Source of the DNA: SHWB01 sp050246875
GTDB taxonomy: Bacteria > Pseudomonadota > Alphaproteobacteria > UBA6615
Assembly (NCBI GenBank): GCA_050246875.1
Contig: JBFWVF010000004.1
Span: 248,001 to 312,000, forward strand
DNA length: 64,000 nucleotides
Direction of reading: 5' to 3'
Shown: one piece after another, positions 1 through 8,883 of the stretch
Numbering within the stretch: position 1 is the stretch's first letter
Layout of the letters: every line of letters starts with the position of its first letter
Made by a program: the position numbers and the translations under genes
The notes under the pieces: model-generated
Told to the model about the DNA's origin: nothing
Seen by the model: only the letters and a program-made list of their open reading frames with translations
The model's database searches: none

Positions 1-423
1 GGCGATTCCGTGCTCGGCGGCATAGGTCTTCACGTCGGCGGCCAGCACGTCGCGGGCCTGCGGTGCGGAGGACAGCACGCCGATGCGCTTTCCCGCCGCG
101 AAGCCTTCCTCGATCATGCCTTCGAATGAGGTGACGACGGGCTTCGACACCTTCTTGCGCAATTCGCGGATCAGCGGATTGAACACCGAGCCGGTGAAGG
201 CCAGGGCGTCGGCGCCGCAGTCGATGCCGTAGTTGAACAGCCAGACGATGCGGTCGCGCACCACCTGAGGCGTCTCGCCATGGAAGTCGTTGTCGGCATA
301 GAGCGACTCGTCGAGCAGGTTGACGCACTCGCCCTCCGGCCACTCCTCCTTGAAAGCCTTGCCGATGGCGGCAAGCGCCAGGTCGAGCGGCGAGACGATG
401 ACGAGGCGAGGACGCTTGCTCAT
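1..423 (-). CDS. Aspartate/glutamate racemase-fold protein, partial (C-terminus outside window)
   Basis: The reading frame starts at ATG 423 and runs off the left edge, leaving 141 codons. It begins MSKRPRLVIVSPLDLALAAI and is clearly paralogous to the gene just upstream (420-1088), sharing LLDESLYAD and DCGADALAFTGSVF. This is the Asp/Glu/hydantoin racemase superfamily fold. The place where racemases carry the first catalytic Cys (usually Cys-Asn-Thr) reads Thr-Gly-Ser here, so racemase chemistry is doubtful. Its ATG overlaps the stop of the upstream gene as ATGA, so the two are probably translationally coupled. The substrate is unknown. Confidence 0.8.
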   Translation of the reverse strand, partial: MSKRPRLVIVSPLDLALAAIGKAFKEEWPEGECVNLLDESLYADNDFHGETPQVVRDRIVWLFNYGIDCGADALAFTGSVFNPLIRELRKKVSKPVVTSFEGMIEEGFAAGKRIGVLSSAPQARDVLAADVKTYAAEHGIA

Positions 424-1088
424 GACGGAGTTCCTTCGAGGCGGCGGCGCATGGCCTGCACGGCCGTTTCCGGCGCGGTGAGAACGGGACGCCCCCCATC
501 CTTGCGGATCTCCGCGGCGGCGGTGCCCATGGAAAACTGGCCGAGGATCAGCACGTCGACATCGGCCATGCCGCGCGCCGTCGCCGCCACCTTGCGGTCG
601 TGGCCGACGAGGTCGCCGTCGAGGATCATCGGACGCGCCGCCTCGTCGACGGTCTTCACCAGCTCGTAGCCGGTGATGCCGTGCTCGCTCGCGTAGGCGG
701 CGATGTCGGCGGTGATGTTCTGCATTGTCCATGGCGAGGTGGTCAGCACGCCAATGCGACGACCGGCGGCGAAGGCGGCCTCGATCATCGCCTCGTAGGC
801 GGTGAACACCGGCACGCCGATGGTGCGACGCGCCTGCGCCACCGGGGCGCCGAACACCGAGCCGGCGAAGACGATGCCGTCGGCGCCGCAGTCGGCTGCG
901 TAGTGCAGCAGCGTGTCCAGGCGACGCTCCTGCACCGCCGTGATCTGCCGGTCGGCGCCGAGATCGGCATAGAGGGATTCGTCGATGAGGTAGACCTTCT
1001 GCACCTCGGGCCAGTGCCGCGCCACGGCGGCGTCTACCGGCGGCACGACGAGGGCCATCGGCGATACGACGGTCATGCGGTGGGCCAC
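420..1088 (-). CDS. Aspartate/glutamate racemase-fold protein without the catalytic cysteines
   Basis: 222 aa. I chose GTG 1088 because GGAGG lies 8 nt upstream and the extra residues align with the start of the downstream paralogue; an internal ATG at 1076 is too far from that site. The chain has the two-lobed racemase fold, with GADGIVFAGSVFG in the first lobe and VDVLILGQFSMG in the second. Racemases, maleate isomerases and arylmalonate decarboxylases need one or both Cys at those places; here they are Ala-Gly-Ser and Gly-Gln. It is the first gene of a two-gene operon with its paralogue and diverges from the thiolase gene. A lyase, an isomerase of another type or a binding protein are all possible. 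Confidence 0.8.
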   Translation of the reverse strand: MAHRMTVVSPMALVVPPVDAAVARHWPEVQKVYLIDESLYADLGADRQITAVQERRLDTLLHYAADCGADGIVFAGSVFGAPVAQARRTIGVPVFTAYEAMIEAAFAAGRRIGVLTTSPWTMQNITADIAAYASEHGITGYELVKTVDEAARPMILDGDLVGHDRKVAATARGMADVDVLILGQFSMGTAAAEIRKDGGRPVLTAPETAVQAMRRRLEGTPS

Positions 1089-1217
1089 GGCCTAGCCTCC
1101 AGCGTCAGCGGTGGCGCACCCTAGCGTCGCCGCCGTCCGGGCGGCAAGGCGAAGGCCGGCGGCGCTCGACCGGCGAGACACCGCCCCAGGCAGGCTGTGC
1201 CGGCCGGCCCTCTCGGC

Positions 1218-1246
1218 CATAATGGCCCGAAGCGAACGCGAGGAGG
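1218..1246 (+). promoter_or_regulatory. Candidate -10 (CATAAT) and ribosome binding site of the thiolase gene
   Basis: CATAAT at 1218-1223 is followed by GAGGAGGA at about 1239-1246, six nt before ATG 1252. The Shine-Dalgarno match decides the start. No convincing -35 hexamer is visible, so the promoter part is tentative. Confidence 0.35.
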
Positions 1247-1251
1247 ACGCC

Positions 1252-2493
1252 ATGGCCGATGTGTGGATCGTCGGCGCCGGCATGACGGCGCTGGGCAAGT
1301 TTCCCGACCGCTCGGTCAAGAACCTCACGCGCGAGGCGGTGAACGGCGCGCTGGAGGACGCCGGCGCAACGATGGGCGACATCGAGGCAGCGTGGTTCTC
1401 CAATACCCGCCAGGGCCAGATGGAGGGGCAGAACACCATTCGCGGCCAGTGCGCGCTGCGCTCGATGGGCTTCGCCTCGATCCCCATCACCAACGTCGAG
1501 AACGCCTGCTGCAGTTCATCGACCGGTGTGAATATGGCAGTCGCCTACATCCGCGCCGGCATGTGCGACGTGGCGCTGGTCGCTGGCGGCGAGAAGATGT
1601 TCTACCCCGAGAAGCGCGCCGAGATGTTCCAGGCCTTCCGCGGCGGCTGGGACGTGCATGACGCGGCGGCGGCCGAGAAGCGCCTGATGGCACTCGGCGA
1701 CGGCGTGAAGATTCCGCCCGAGGGCAAGATCGACAGCGGCGACCGCAGCGTGTTCATGGACATCTACGCAGCGATCGCGCGCCAGCACATGCGCCTCTAC
1801 GGCACGACGCAGCGCCAGCTCGCCGCCGTGGCGTCGAAGAGCCACTGGCACTCGACCATGAACCCGCAGGCCCAGTACCAGAAGGACTTCAGCATCGATG
1901 AAGTGCTGTCCGACAAGCTGGTCTCATGGCCGCTGACGCGCCCGATGTGCGCGCCGATCAGCGACGGCGCGGCGGCGCTGGTGCTGTGCTCGGACCGCGC
2001 CCTATCGCGTTTCGATTCCGGACGCGCCGTGAAGGTGCTGGCGAGCGCGCTGGTCTCGGGCTCGGACCGCCGGCCCGACGATCTCGACCACCACATCGGC
2101 CGCGTCGCCGCGCAGCGCGCCTATGCCCAGGCCGGTGTCGGCCCGGACGATGTCGATCTCTGCGAGGTGCACGATGCCACCTCCTTCGCCGAGGTGCTGC
2201 AGGTCGAGAACATGGGCCTCTGCCCGCGTGGCGACGGCGGGGCCATCGCCGAGCGCGGCGAGACGCGGCTCGGAGGCCGTATCCCGGTCAACACCTCGGG
2301 CGGCCTGCTGTCCAAGGGCCACCCGATCGGTGCCACCGGCGCCATGCAGCTCATCGAACTGACGACCCAGTTGCGCGGTGAGGCCGGCCGTCGCCAGGTC
2401 GAGGGCGCGCGCATCGCCGCAGCCGAGAACGGCGGCGGCTTCTGGGGCATCGAGGAAGCGGCGACGGTGGTCACGATCCTGGGACGCGGCTGA
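1252..2493 (+). CDS. Thiolase family protein (SCP-x/lipid-transfer-type acetyl-CoA acyltransferase)
   Basis: 413 aa; the start follows GAGGAGGA. Thiolases cleave or form 3-ketoacyl-CoA through an active-site Cys. Here the NACCSSSTG motif gives Cys86/Cys87 as nucleophile, most likely Cys87. VHDATS supplies His307 and GHPIGATG supplies His357. The C-terminal Cys of classical thiolases is replaced by an ENGGGFWG stretch, as in the sterol-carrier-protein-x branch, which points to branched, sterol-like or aromatic side-chain CoA esters rather than simple acetoacetyl-CoA. It stands alone on the plus strand, diverging from the racemase-fold pair; no DUF35/OB partner gene is adjacent. Family certain, substrate unknown. 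Confidence 0.88.
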   Translation: MADVWIVGAGMTALGKFPDRSVKNLTREAVNGALEDAGATMGDIEAAWFSNTRQGQMEGQNTIRGQCALRSMGFASIPITNVENACCSSSTGVNMAVAYIRAGMCDVALVAGGEKMFYPEKRAEMFQAFRGGWDVHDAAAAEKRLMALGDGVKIPPEGKIDSGDRSVFMDIYAAIARQHMRLYGTTQRQLAAVASKSHWHSTMNPQAQYQKDFSIDEVLSDKLVSWPLTRPMCAPISDGAAALVLCSDRALSRFDSGRAVKVLASALVSGSDRRPDDLDHHIGRVAAQRAYAQAGVGPDDVDLCEVHDATSFAEVLQVENMGLCPRGDGGAIAERGETRLGGRIPVNTSGGLLSKGHPIGATGAMQLIELTTQLRGEAGRRQVEGARIAAAENGGGFWGIEEAATVVTILGRG

Positions 2494-2588
2494 AGCCCCG
2501 AGGTCTGGCCAGTCAGCCAGCCGGTGCTTTCCCGTCGCGACCGGAGCCAAAGGTGGGATAGCTTTCGCGGTACCTGCGAAGGGCACCC

Positions 2589-4190
2589 ATGAACAAGACG
2601 ACGGCAACGGCCATCGCATTGCTCGCCGCCCTCGTGGCGGTCGCCGCCCCCATCGCCTTCGCCCTCTACCAGTCTTACGAGCAGGCACTCGATGCCCAGA
2701 TGCGGCGGGCGAGCAACTATGCCGACGACGTGCTGCGGCGCTCGAACGAGACCGTCGACCAGATCAGTACCGCATTTGGTCGCCTTCGCGAGGCCGATCG
2801 CGGCAATCCATGCTCCGACGCCAACGTCGCCCTCATGCGCGAGATCGATCTTGCCTCAAGCTACATCCAGGCGATCGGCTTCGAGCGCGACGGCGTCATG
2901 CAGTGCTCTTCCCTGGGACGCACAGACAGTGACCTTGCGCTCGGGCCGATCGACGTCATTTCGCCCGCCAGCGTGACGACCCGGCTGAATGTGACTTTCC
3001 CTTTCGCCCCCGGACACACATTCATCGTCAGCGGCCTGCACGGCTACGTCGCGATCATCCACAAGCACCTGCCCATCGACGCGACGACCGGATCGGACGA
3101 TGTGTCGCTGGCAACGGTCATGCGTGAACGCTGGCTCGTCGCGACGTCGCGGGGACCAGTCAAGCCGACCTGGATCGACGCCCTGCGCGATGGCAGCGAC
3201 AGGATCGTTATCGACGACGGCTACATCGTCGCGTTGCGGTCGTCGTCGAAGTATTACATCGGCGCGATGGCAGCGGTGCCTTATGCCTATGTCGCGCAAA
3301 GCACGCGTGCGCTGGCCATGTGGCTGGTACCGATCGGACTCGCCGCCGGCATCGCACTCGCTCTCGCAGTTCTCTACCTCGCGCGCTCGCAGATGGCGAT
3401 GCCGACGGTCATCCGCACGGCGTTGCGTCGCGACGAGTTTTTCGTCGTCTACCAGCCCATCGTCGACCTGCGCACCGGAAGCTGGATCGGCGCCGAGGCG
3501 CTCATACGCTGGCGCCGGCCCAACGGCGAGCTGGTGCGGCCCGACCTGTTCATTCCCGTGGCGGAGGATTCGGGCCTGATCCACCGCATCACCGAGCGGG
3601 TGATCGAACTGATCGGCAGGGATTGCGCCGGCATTTTCGTCCGCCATCCGAATTTCCACATCGGCATCAACCTGTCGTCCGTCGACCTCCACACGATGGA
3701 TGTCGTCGAGTGGCTGCGTGGCCTCAAGCGGGCAGCGCGGGCCCGACCGAACAACCTGCTCGTCGAGGCAACCGAACGCGGCTTCGTGAATGCCAGCGTG
3801 GCGCGCGGCGTCATCGCCGCGATCAGAGTCGAGGGCGTGCAGGTCGCCATCGACGACTTCGGCACTGGCTACTCGAGCCTCTCGCACCTCCAGTCGCTCG
3901 AACTCGATTACCTCAAGATCGACAAGTCGTTCGTCGACACGATCGGCACCGGCGCGGCGGCCGGCCAAGTCGTACCGCACATCATCGAGATGGCGAAGTC
4001 GCTGGACCTGATGATGATCGCCGAGGGCATAGAGACCGAGGCTCAGGCCACGTACCTGCGTGACCACGGCGTGCAGTACGGCCAGGGTTGGCTGTTCGCC
4101 CGGCCGATGCCATACGCAGACCTCATCGCACAATTGGACCTGAGCTCGGCAGAACCGGCCGTGGCCGCAGTGACCGCGCCCGCCGCCTGA
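2589..4190 (+). CDS. CSS-motif sensor c-di-GMP phosphodiesterase (EAL domain)
   Basis: 533 aa. TM1 (about residues 7-28) leads into a periplasmic CSS-motif domain with the signature QCSS at 105-108 and a further Cys in GNPCSD. TM2 (about 240-263) leads to a cytoplasmic EAL domain. The catalytic set looks intact: EAL at 303-305, NLSS, EATE, DDFGTGYSS near 422, a Lys in YLKIDKSF, EGIET and the C-terminal YGQGWLFARP. The protein should hydrolyse cyclic di-GMP to pGpG, with the periplasmic Cys pair as a redox switch as in the E. coli Pde CSS proteins. It has no GGDEF partner nearby and looks monocistronic. The ribosome binding site is weak (AAGGG). Confidence 0.9.
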   Translation: MNKTTATAIALLAALVAVAAPIAFALYQSYEQALDAQMRRASNYADDVLRRSNETVDQISTAFGRLREADRGNPCSDANVALMREIDLASSYIQAIGFERDGVMQCSSLGRTDSDLALGPIDVISPASVTTRLNVTFPFAPGHTFIVSGLHGYVAIIHKHLPIDATTGSDDVSLATVMRERWLVATSRGPVKPTWIDALRDGSDRIVIDDGYIVALRSSSKYYIGAMAAVPYAYVAQSTRALAMWLVPIGLAAGIALALAVLYLARSQMAMPTVIRTALRRDEFFVVYQPIVDLRTGSWIGAEALIRWRRPNGELVRPDLFIPVAEDSGLIHRITERVIELIGRDCAGIFVRHPNFHIGINLSSVDLHTMDVVEWLRGLKRAARARPNNLLVEATERGFVNASVARGVIAAIRVEGVQVAIDDFGTGYSSLSHLQSLELDYLKIDKSFVDTIGTGAAAGQVVPHIIEMAKSLDLMMIAEGIETEAQATYLRDHGVQYGQGWLFARPMPYADLIAQLDLSSAEPAVAAVTAPAA

Positions 4191-4266
4191 GAGGCCGGCA
4201 CGTCATGCGGAACGCGCGAGGGACGGACGGCTGATCCTCCGCGACGTCCTTTCGCGGCGTGGCGCT

Positions 4267-5055
4267 CTAAGTCCGCCAGGTCGGGTCGATGCGGTCTAGG
4301 CGGCGCTGCCAGGCCGGCCAATCGGCGCTGCCGCGGCCGCTGTCGTGGTTCCTGCGCTGCTCGATGTAGCTGGCGACGATGCCCTCGCTTACCATGACAT
4401 GCGGCGCTCCGGCCGCCTGCTGGGCGAGCTGCAGCTTGCACGCCGTCTCCAGCTCGCGCATGGCCATGAAGGCGTCGCGCGCCGACTTGCCGGTGGTGAC
4501 GGCGCCGTGGTTGCGCATCAGCAGATGGCGCTTGCCCGCCATGGCGACGGCGATGCGCTCGCGCTCGCCGAGATTCTCGGTGATCCCCTCGTACTCGTGG
4601 TAGCCGATGTCGCCCATGAACTGCAGCGCCGACTGCGAGATCGGCAGCAGGCCGTCCTTCTGGTTCGACACCGTGATGCAGGCCTCAATGTGCGTGTGGT
4701 AGACGCAGTTGATCTCCGGCCGCACGCGCAGGATGCCGCCGTGCAGGGTGAACCCCGGCCGGTTGACGTGCAGGCGCTCGTCGACATCGTCGTTGCGCAT
4801 ATCGCACTTGACGAGGTTGGAGGCCGTCACTTCCTCGTAGAGCAGCTCGTGCGCCTTGATGAGGAAGAAGTCGGGCTCGCCCGGCACGCGCAGCGACACG
4901 TGGTTGTAGATGGCGTCGGCCCAGCCGTAGAGGTCGGCGAGGCGGTAGCAGGCGGCGAGGTCGACGCGCGCCTGCCACTCCTCCGGCGACACCTTGCCCT
5001 TGAGCGAGGGACGATCGCGCAGGTCGACGACATTGGTGGCGGGTGCGGTGGCCAT
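4267..5055 (-). CDS. Class II aldolase/adducin family protein
   Basis: 262 aa, start ATG 5055 after GGAGAAAG. The class II aldolase/adducin fold is shown by VYHTHIEA, giving two of the three Zn-binding His, and RNHGAVTTG, giving the third. Members cleave sugar-phosphate or related aldols, or have drifted to decarboxylation. The extended C-terminus (EQRRNHD onward) resembles the bacterial adducin-like group of uncharacterised function. It lies 35 bp downstream of the FAD oxidase gene on the same strand, so the pair probably acts on one hydroxy-acid pathway. No sugar kinase is nearby, so L-fuculose- or ribulose-phosphate aldolase activity is unlikely. Confidence 0.85.
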   Translation of the reverse strand: MATAPATNVVDLRDRPSLKGKVSPEEWQARVDLAACYRLADLYGWADAIYNHVSLRVPGEPDFFLIKAHELLYEEVTASNLVKCDMRNDDVDERLHVNRPGFTLHGGILRVRPEINCVYHTHIEACITVSNQKDGLLPISQSALQFMGDIGYHEYEGITENLGERERIAVAMAGKRHLLMRNHGAVTTGKSARDAFMAMRELETACKLQLAQQAAGAPHVMVSEGIVASYIEQRRNHDSGRGSADWPAWQRRLDRIDPTWRT

Positions 5056-5090
5056 CGCGTTTCCCTTTCTCCATTCCGCCGCGGTCGCCC

Positions 5091-6485
5091 TCAGGGCCGC
5101 AGCACCTTGCCCGGATTCATGATGCCCTCGGGATCGAGGGCGTTCTTGAGCTGCCGCATCACGGCGACGGCTTCGCCGTGCTCGGCGACGAGGAAGTCGA
5201 TCTTGCCGGCGCCGACGCCGTGCTCTCCAGTGCAGGTGCCGCCCAGCGCCTGGGCACGCTCGACGAGGCGCTTGTTGCAGGCCTTGGCGCGCGCCATCTC
5301 GTCCTTGTCGTCGATGTCGACGACGAAGATGCAGTGGAAGTTGCCGTCGCCGACATGGCCGACGATCGGCACCTCGAAGCCCGAGGCGCGCGTGTCCTGG
5401 TGTGTGGCGAGAATGCATTCAGCAAGGCGCGATATCGGCACGCAGACGTCGGTGGAGATGCCCTGCTTGCCCGGATACGGCGCCAGCGCGGCGTAGTAGG
5501 AATCGTGGCGGGCCTGCCACAGCTTCGAGCGCTCCTCGGTCGAGGTCGTCCAGCGGAAGGCGCTGCCGCCGAAGTCGTCGGCGATGGCACGCACGAGCTG
5601 CGTCTGCTCCTCGACGCCGGCCTCGGTGCCGTGGAACTCGTAGAACAGCATCGGCTTGGCCTCGTAGCCCTCGAGCTTCGCGTATTTGATGGTGAGGTCC
5701 ATCATCACCTCGTCGAGCAGCTCGATGCGCGCGACGGGGATGCCGGACTGGATGGTGGTGATGACGCTGTTCACGGCGTCGGCCAGCGTCGGGTACTGAC
5801 ACACAGCCGAGCCGATCTTCTCGGGAATGCCGTAGACCTTGAGCCGAACCTCGGTAATGACACCAAGCGTGCCCTCGGAACCGACGAAAAGACGCGTGAG
5901 GTCGTATCCGGCGGCCGACTTCCTGGCCCGCCCGCCGGTCCGGATGATACGCCCGTCGGCGAGCACGACCGTCAGGCCCAGTACGTTCTCGCGCATGGTA
6001 CCGTAGCGCACGGCATTCGTGCCCGAGGCGCGCGTCGCCGCCATGCCGCCGAGCGAGGCGTCGGCGCCCGGGTCGATGGGGAAGAAAAGGCCGGTGTCGC
6101 GCAGGTACTCGTTGAGCTGCTTGCGCGTCACGCCGGCCTCGACGCGCACGTCGAGGTCCTCGGCATTGACCTCGAGGACGTGGTTCATCTCCTTCATGTC
6201 GATGCACACGCCGCCATAGGGTGCCGTGACATGGCCCTCCAGCGAGGTGCCGGTGCCGAAGGGGATGACCGGGGTGGAGTGGCGCGCGCAGATCTTCACG
6301 ATCTCGGCCACTTCCTCGGTCGAATGCGGGAAGCAGACGGCGTCGGGCGGGACCGGCGCGAAGTAGTCCTCCCCGCGGCCGTGGTGCTGGCGTACCGCCT
6401 GCGCCGTCGTCACGCGGTCGCCGAGCAGTGCCCGCAGTTCCTCGACCGCGCCTTCGTCCGTCCGCTTCAACGCCTCGACCGCCAT
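5091..6485 (-). CDS. FAD-binding oxidase, D-lactate dehydrogenase (cytochrome)/GlcD family
   Basis: 464 aa, start ATG 6485 after AGGGAGCGG. It has the PCMH-type FAD fold: PFGTGTSLEGH near residue 100, then PGADASLGGMAATRASGTN and YGTMRENVLGL. A C-terminal FAD-linked oxidase domain follows, with VGHVGDGNFH and the terminal GEHGVGAGK and MNPGKVLRP motifs. The family oxidises D-2-hydroxyacids such as D-lactate, glycolate or 2-hydroxyglutarate and passes electrons to cytochrome c or quinone. No glcE or glcF genes follow, so a single-subunit D-lactate dehydrogenase-like enzyme is the better guess. It is first in an operon with the class II aldolase gene. Confidence 0.88.
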   Translation of the reverse strand: MAVEALKRTDEGAVEELRALLGDRVTTAQAVRQHHGRGEDYFAPVPPDAVCFPHSTEEVAEIVKICARHSTPVIPFGTGTSLEGHVTAPYGGVCIDMKEMNHVLEVNAEDLDVRVEAGVTRKQLNEYLRDTGLFFPIDPGADASLGGMAATRASGTNAVRYGTMRENVLGLTVVLADGRIIRTGGRARKSAAGYDLTRLFVGSEGTLGVITEVRLKVYGIPEKIGSAVCQYPTLADAVNSVITTIQSGIPVARIELLDEVMMDLTIKYAKLEGYEAKPMLFYEFHGTEAGVEEQTQLVRAIADDFGGSAFRWTTSTEERSKLWQARHDSYYAALAPYPGKQGISTDVCVPISRLAECILATHQDTRASGFEVPIVGHVGDGNFHCIFVVDIDDKDEMARAKACNKRLVERAQALGGTCTGEHGVGAGKIDFLVAEHGEAVAVMRQLKNALDPEGIMNPGKVLRP

Positions 6486-6765
6486 TGTCCGCTCCCTGTG
6501 GCCGCGCCGGCTCATCGGCCGCGGCGCCCATTCACGGATACTAGCACAGAGCCGCCGCGGCGGGCTCGGGCGCGGCCGGCCCGCGCCTCGCCAGAGCGCG
6601 TCGAGCTTGACGGAGCGCGGGCGTACCCGCAAAGCTTGCATAGGGAGAAAATGCGAAAAATTCACCTGCTTCAGGCGCGATACCGGGACAGGTGGCGGGC
6701 GTCGGGGGGATCATGGCGGGGGATCGGGCCAGGCTTGGCCGGGTTGCGGGCGCGCGGCCCGGGTG

Positions 6766-8355
6766 ATGTCGGTCTGGCGCGCTTTACGTGGCATTCTGGC
6801 GCTTGCGCTGCTGGCGATGCTGTTCGGGCAAGGGCCCGAGCCGGCTTGCGCCCAGGGTGAGGCGTGCCCGCCCGGCACGCGTGTCGATACCGCCGCGGCC
6901 GGCGTCCTCAAGGCCCGTCTCAAGCAGACCCTGGCCCGCGAAGGCGTCCCGCCGCGCCTGCAGGAACTGGTCGACAAGCTGCCCGACTGTCCTGCCTGCA
7001 TCGAGCGGGCGCGCCTACAGGTCGTCTCGGTGCACGATCGCGCCAGCTACGAAGCCGGCGAGGAACGCCGCCAATCGATCAACCGGGCCTTCGGGGCGCA
7101 GGTTGCCGGCGGCTCGACGAACGCTGTGGGCGACAATGTCTTCGAATCGGTCGAATGGTCGCCGACCAACGAGGCGATCGCCCGCCGGGGTCTGCGCTCC
7201 GGCCGCATCAAGGCGTTCTTCGTCACCCTGCTGTCGGGCCCCTGCATCTGTTGCCCGGAAGGGCGGGACCGCGCCGAGGCGTGGCAACGGGCAGGCGGCT
7301 TCGACCGGCAGATCTATGGCCAGTCGCCCCAGATGTTCAACGCGGACGTCGCCAGCGGGGCCAATTCCGCCTCCGGCCTGGGCGAAGACCCGGCGGACCT
7401 CTACGAACTCGACCCGTCCCTGACCGCTTCAGCACTCGACGGTGAAATCGTCGCCCGCCCCGCGCCGAACCTGCCGCCCGCCGTGCGGACCGCCCAGCCG
7501 CTCTGTCCGCATTGCCGGGCGCTGGCGGCGGAGCGAAACACCCTGGCCGACCGCTACAACGATCTGCGCGACAGTTACGCAGCGGACTACGCCGAAGCTG
7601 ATCGCCTGATGCGTCTCTATGTCAGCCGCGCGGGCGAGATCGCACGGCAGGACCAACTTGTCACGCGCGGGGGCGAGGCCAATGCCGACGCCCGCGACCA
7701 GGCGGACCTCATCCGCGACCGTGACCATATCGCCTTGCTGACGCAGGCCAACGCGCTGTTCGACAAGGCGCGGGCAACGCTGGCGGAACTGGAAGCACTG
7801 CGTCCCGACCTCGAACGACTCGACGCCCGACTTCTTGCCTGCGACACCCAGCCCTGCACGCCGCCGCCCGCGACGGACGGGCCTCCGCCCTGTCCCGACG
7901 GCAGCATCGTGGCGCCGGGCACGCCCTGCGCCCAGCCCGGCCCACCGGGCGGCGCGACCGTCGTCCTCGAACAGATCGTGCCGGTGTCGGGCTTTCAGCC
8001 CTTCGACCAGCCCTCGCTGGAATCGCAATTCGCGCCGGGCGGCACTTCGACGACAGGCGGTGTCTGGGGCAACAGCATCGGCAGCTATTCGGGCGACGGG
8101 AGTTGCGGCATCAACGCGACGTCGCTCGCCCTGTTCACCAACCAGTGCACCCTCGATCCGTTCGGCGCCAACGGGCCGACCCGCTTCAACTGTGCCAGTT
8201 CGCCCGCACCGTCCTTCTCCGGCACGATCATCATCCTCGGCGGCGCCAACCACTCCTGCACGCTGCGCCGCACGAACGACAACCGCTTCGTGCTGGACTG
8301 CACGAATACCGGCGGCGGGACGTGCAGCGAGCCCTTCGACCGGAGCGGGCCATGA
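6766..8355 (+). CDS. Exported cysteine-rich coiled-coil protein, unknown function
   Basis: 529 aa from ATG 6766; the frame stays open further upstream, but this start gives a clean signal peptide (RALRGILALALLAMLF, cleavage near ACAQ at 28-30). There are two CxxC motifs, CPAC at 75-78 and CPHC at 247-250, plus CICC at 160-163. Residues 251-355 are charged and likely a coiled coil. A Pro/Cys-rich linker (359-395) follows, then a Ser/Gly/Cys-rich C-terminal domain with six Cys (447, 461, 476, 498, 512, 520), suggesting disulfides. I do not recognise a family. It overlaps the next gene as ATGA (8352-8355) and is first in a three-gene exported-protein cluster. The ribosome binding site is weak, so the start is less sure than the frame. 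Confidence 0.75.
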   Translation: MSVWRALRGILALALLAMLFGQGPEPACAQGEACPPGTRVDTAAAGVLKARLKQTLAREGVPPRLQELVDKLPDCPACIERARLQVVSVHDRASYEAGEERRQSINRAFGAQVAGGSTNAVGDNVFESVEWSPTNEAIARRGLRSGRIKAFFVTLLSGPCICCPEGRDRAEAWQRAGGFDRQIYGQSPQMFNADVASGANSASGLGEDPADLYELDPSLTASALDGEIVARPAPNLPPAVRTAQPLCPHCRALAAERNTLADRYNDLRDSYAADYAEADRLMRLYVSRAGEIARQDQLVTRGGEANADARDQADLIRDRDHIALLTQANALFDKARATLAELEALRPDLERLDARLLACDTQPCTPPPATDGPPPCPDGSIVAPGTPCAQPGPPGGATVVLEQIVPVSGFQPFDQPSLESQFAPGGTSTTGGVWGNSIGSYSGDGSCGINATSLALFTNQCTLDPFGANGPTRFNCASSPAPSFSGTIIILGGANHSCTLRRTNDNRFVLDCTNTGGGTCSEPFDRSGP

Positions 8356-8873
8356 CGCGTCCATCGCCATCGCGCGCCATCGTCCTCGCCGCGGCACTGA
8401 CTGCCACCACGGTCGCAACTTTTCTGCCCACGCCCGGCACCACGGCCGAGTTCCGCCGCCGCCTGGCGATCCCCGCGCCGACCGAACTGGCACCCGGCGC
8501 CCGCCCGGTCGCCACGCCCCAGCCCGTCGATCGTAAAATCATTGCGGCCAGCGTCGAGCAGATCTTCGCCGCCTTCTCCGATGGCGGCCGGGGAATTGAC
8601 CGGCTGCTCGCGGACGACTTCGCCAACCGCCAGCGTTTCATCGACGACATCGGCGTGCGCGTGCCGCGCGATGCTCGTCTGCGCGTGATCGCCGTTCAGT
8701 CGGTACGCACCATGGAGCAGGTCGAGGCAACGCGGGCCGACGGCCGGCCGGTCCGCATCAGCCGCGTCGTGGCAACCGTCCGCAGCCAGCTCGAATACAA
8801 CGACCCGACCACGGGATTCCGCCGCCTCGAAGGCGTCGCCGACTACATCTTCCGCATCGAGCAGGGGATGTGA
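8352..8873 (+). CDS. Small exported protein, unknown function (NTF2-like fold possible)
   Basis: 173 aa, starting at the ATG that overlaps the upstream stop, so translation is coupled. The N-terminus RAIVLAAALTATTVATFL is a signal peptide or anchor. A Pro/Ala linker is followed by a compact domain (about residues 60-173) of helix then strands: SVEQIFAAFSDGG, LLADDF, RLRVIAVQSVR, VVATVRSQLEYND, VADYIFRIEQ. The pattern of a short helix followed by a curved sheet ending in a strand suggests an NTF2/SnoaL-like fold, but this is by eye only. It lies 10 bp before the beta-barrel gene and probably acts with both neighbours in the periplasm. Confidence 0.7.
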   Translation: MTRPSPSRAIVLAAALTATTVATFLPTPGTTAEFRRRLAIPAPTELAPGARPVATPQPVDRKIIAASVEQIFAAFSDGGRGIDRLLADDFANRQRFIDDIGVRVPRDARLRVIAVQSVRTMEQVEATRADGRPVRISRVVATVRSQLEYNDPTTGFRRLEGVADYIFRIEQGM

Positions 8874-8883
8874 GGCGTCGCGC

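Noticed and set aside
1111..1251. Upstream extension of the thiolase gene
   Set aside because: GAGGAGGA sits directly before ATG 1252, and the family N-terminus begins there.
6607..6765. A longer N-terminus for the Cys-rich exported protein starting at 6607
   Set aside because: The extension is Arg/Gly-rich and would bury the signal peptide; the ATG at 6766 gives a normal exported N-terminus.
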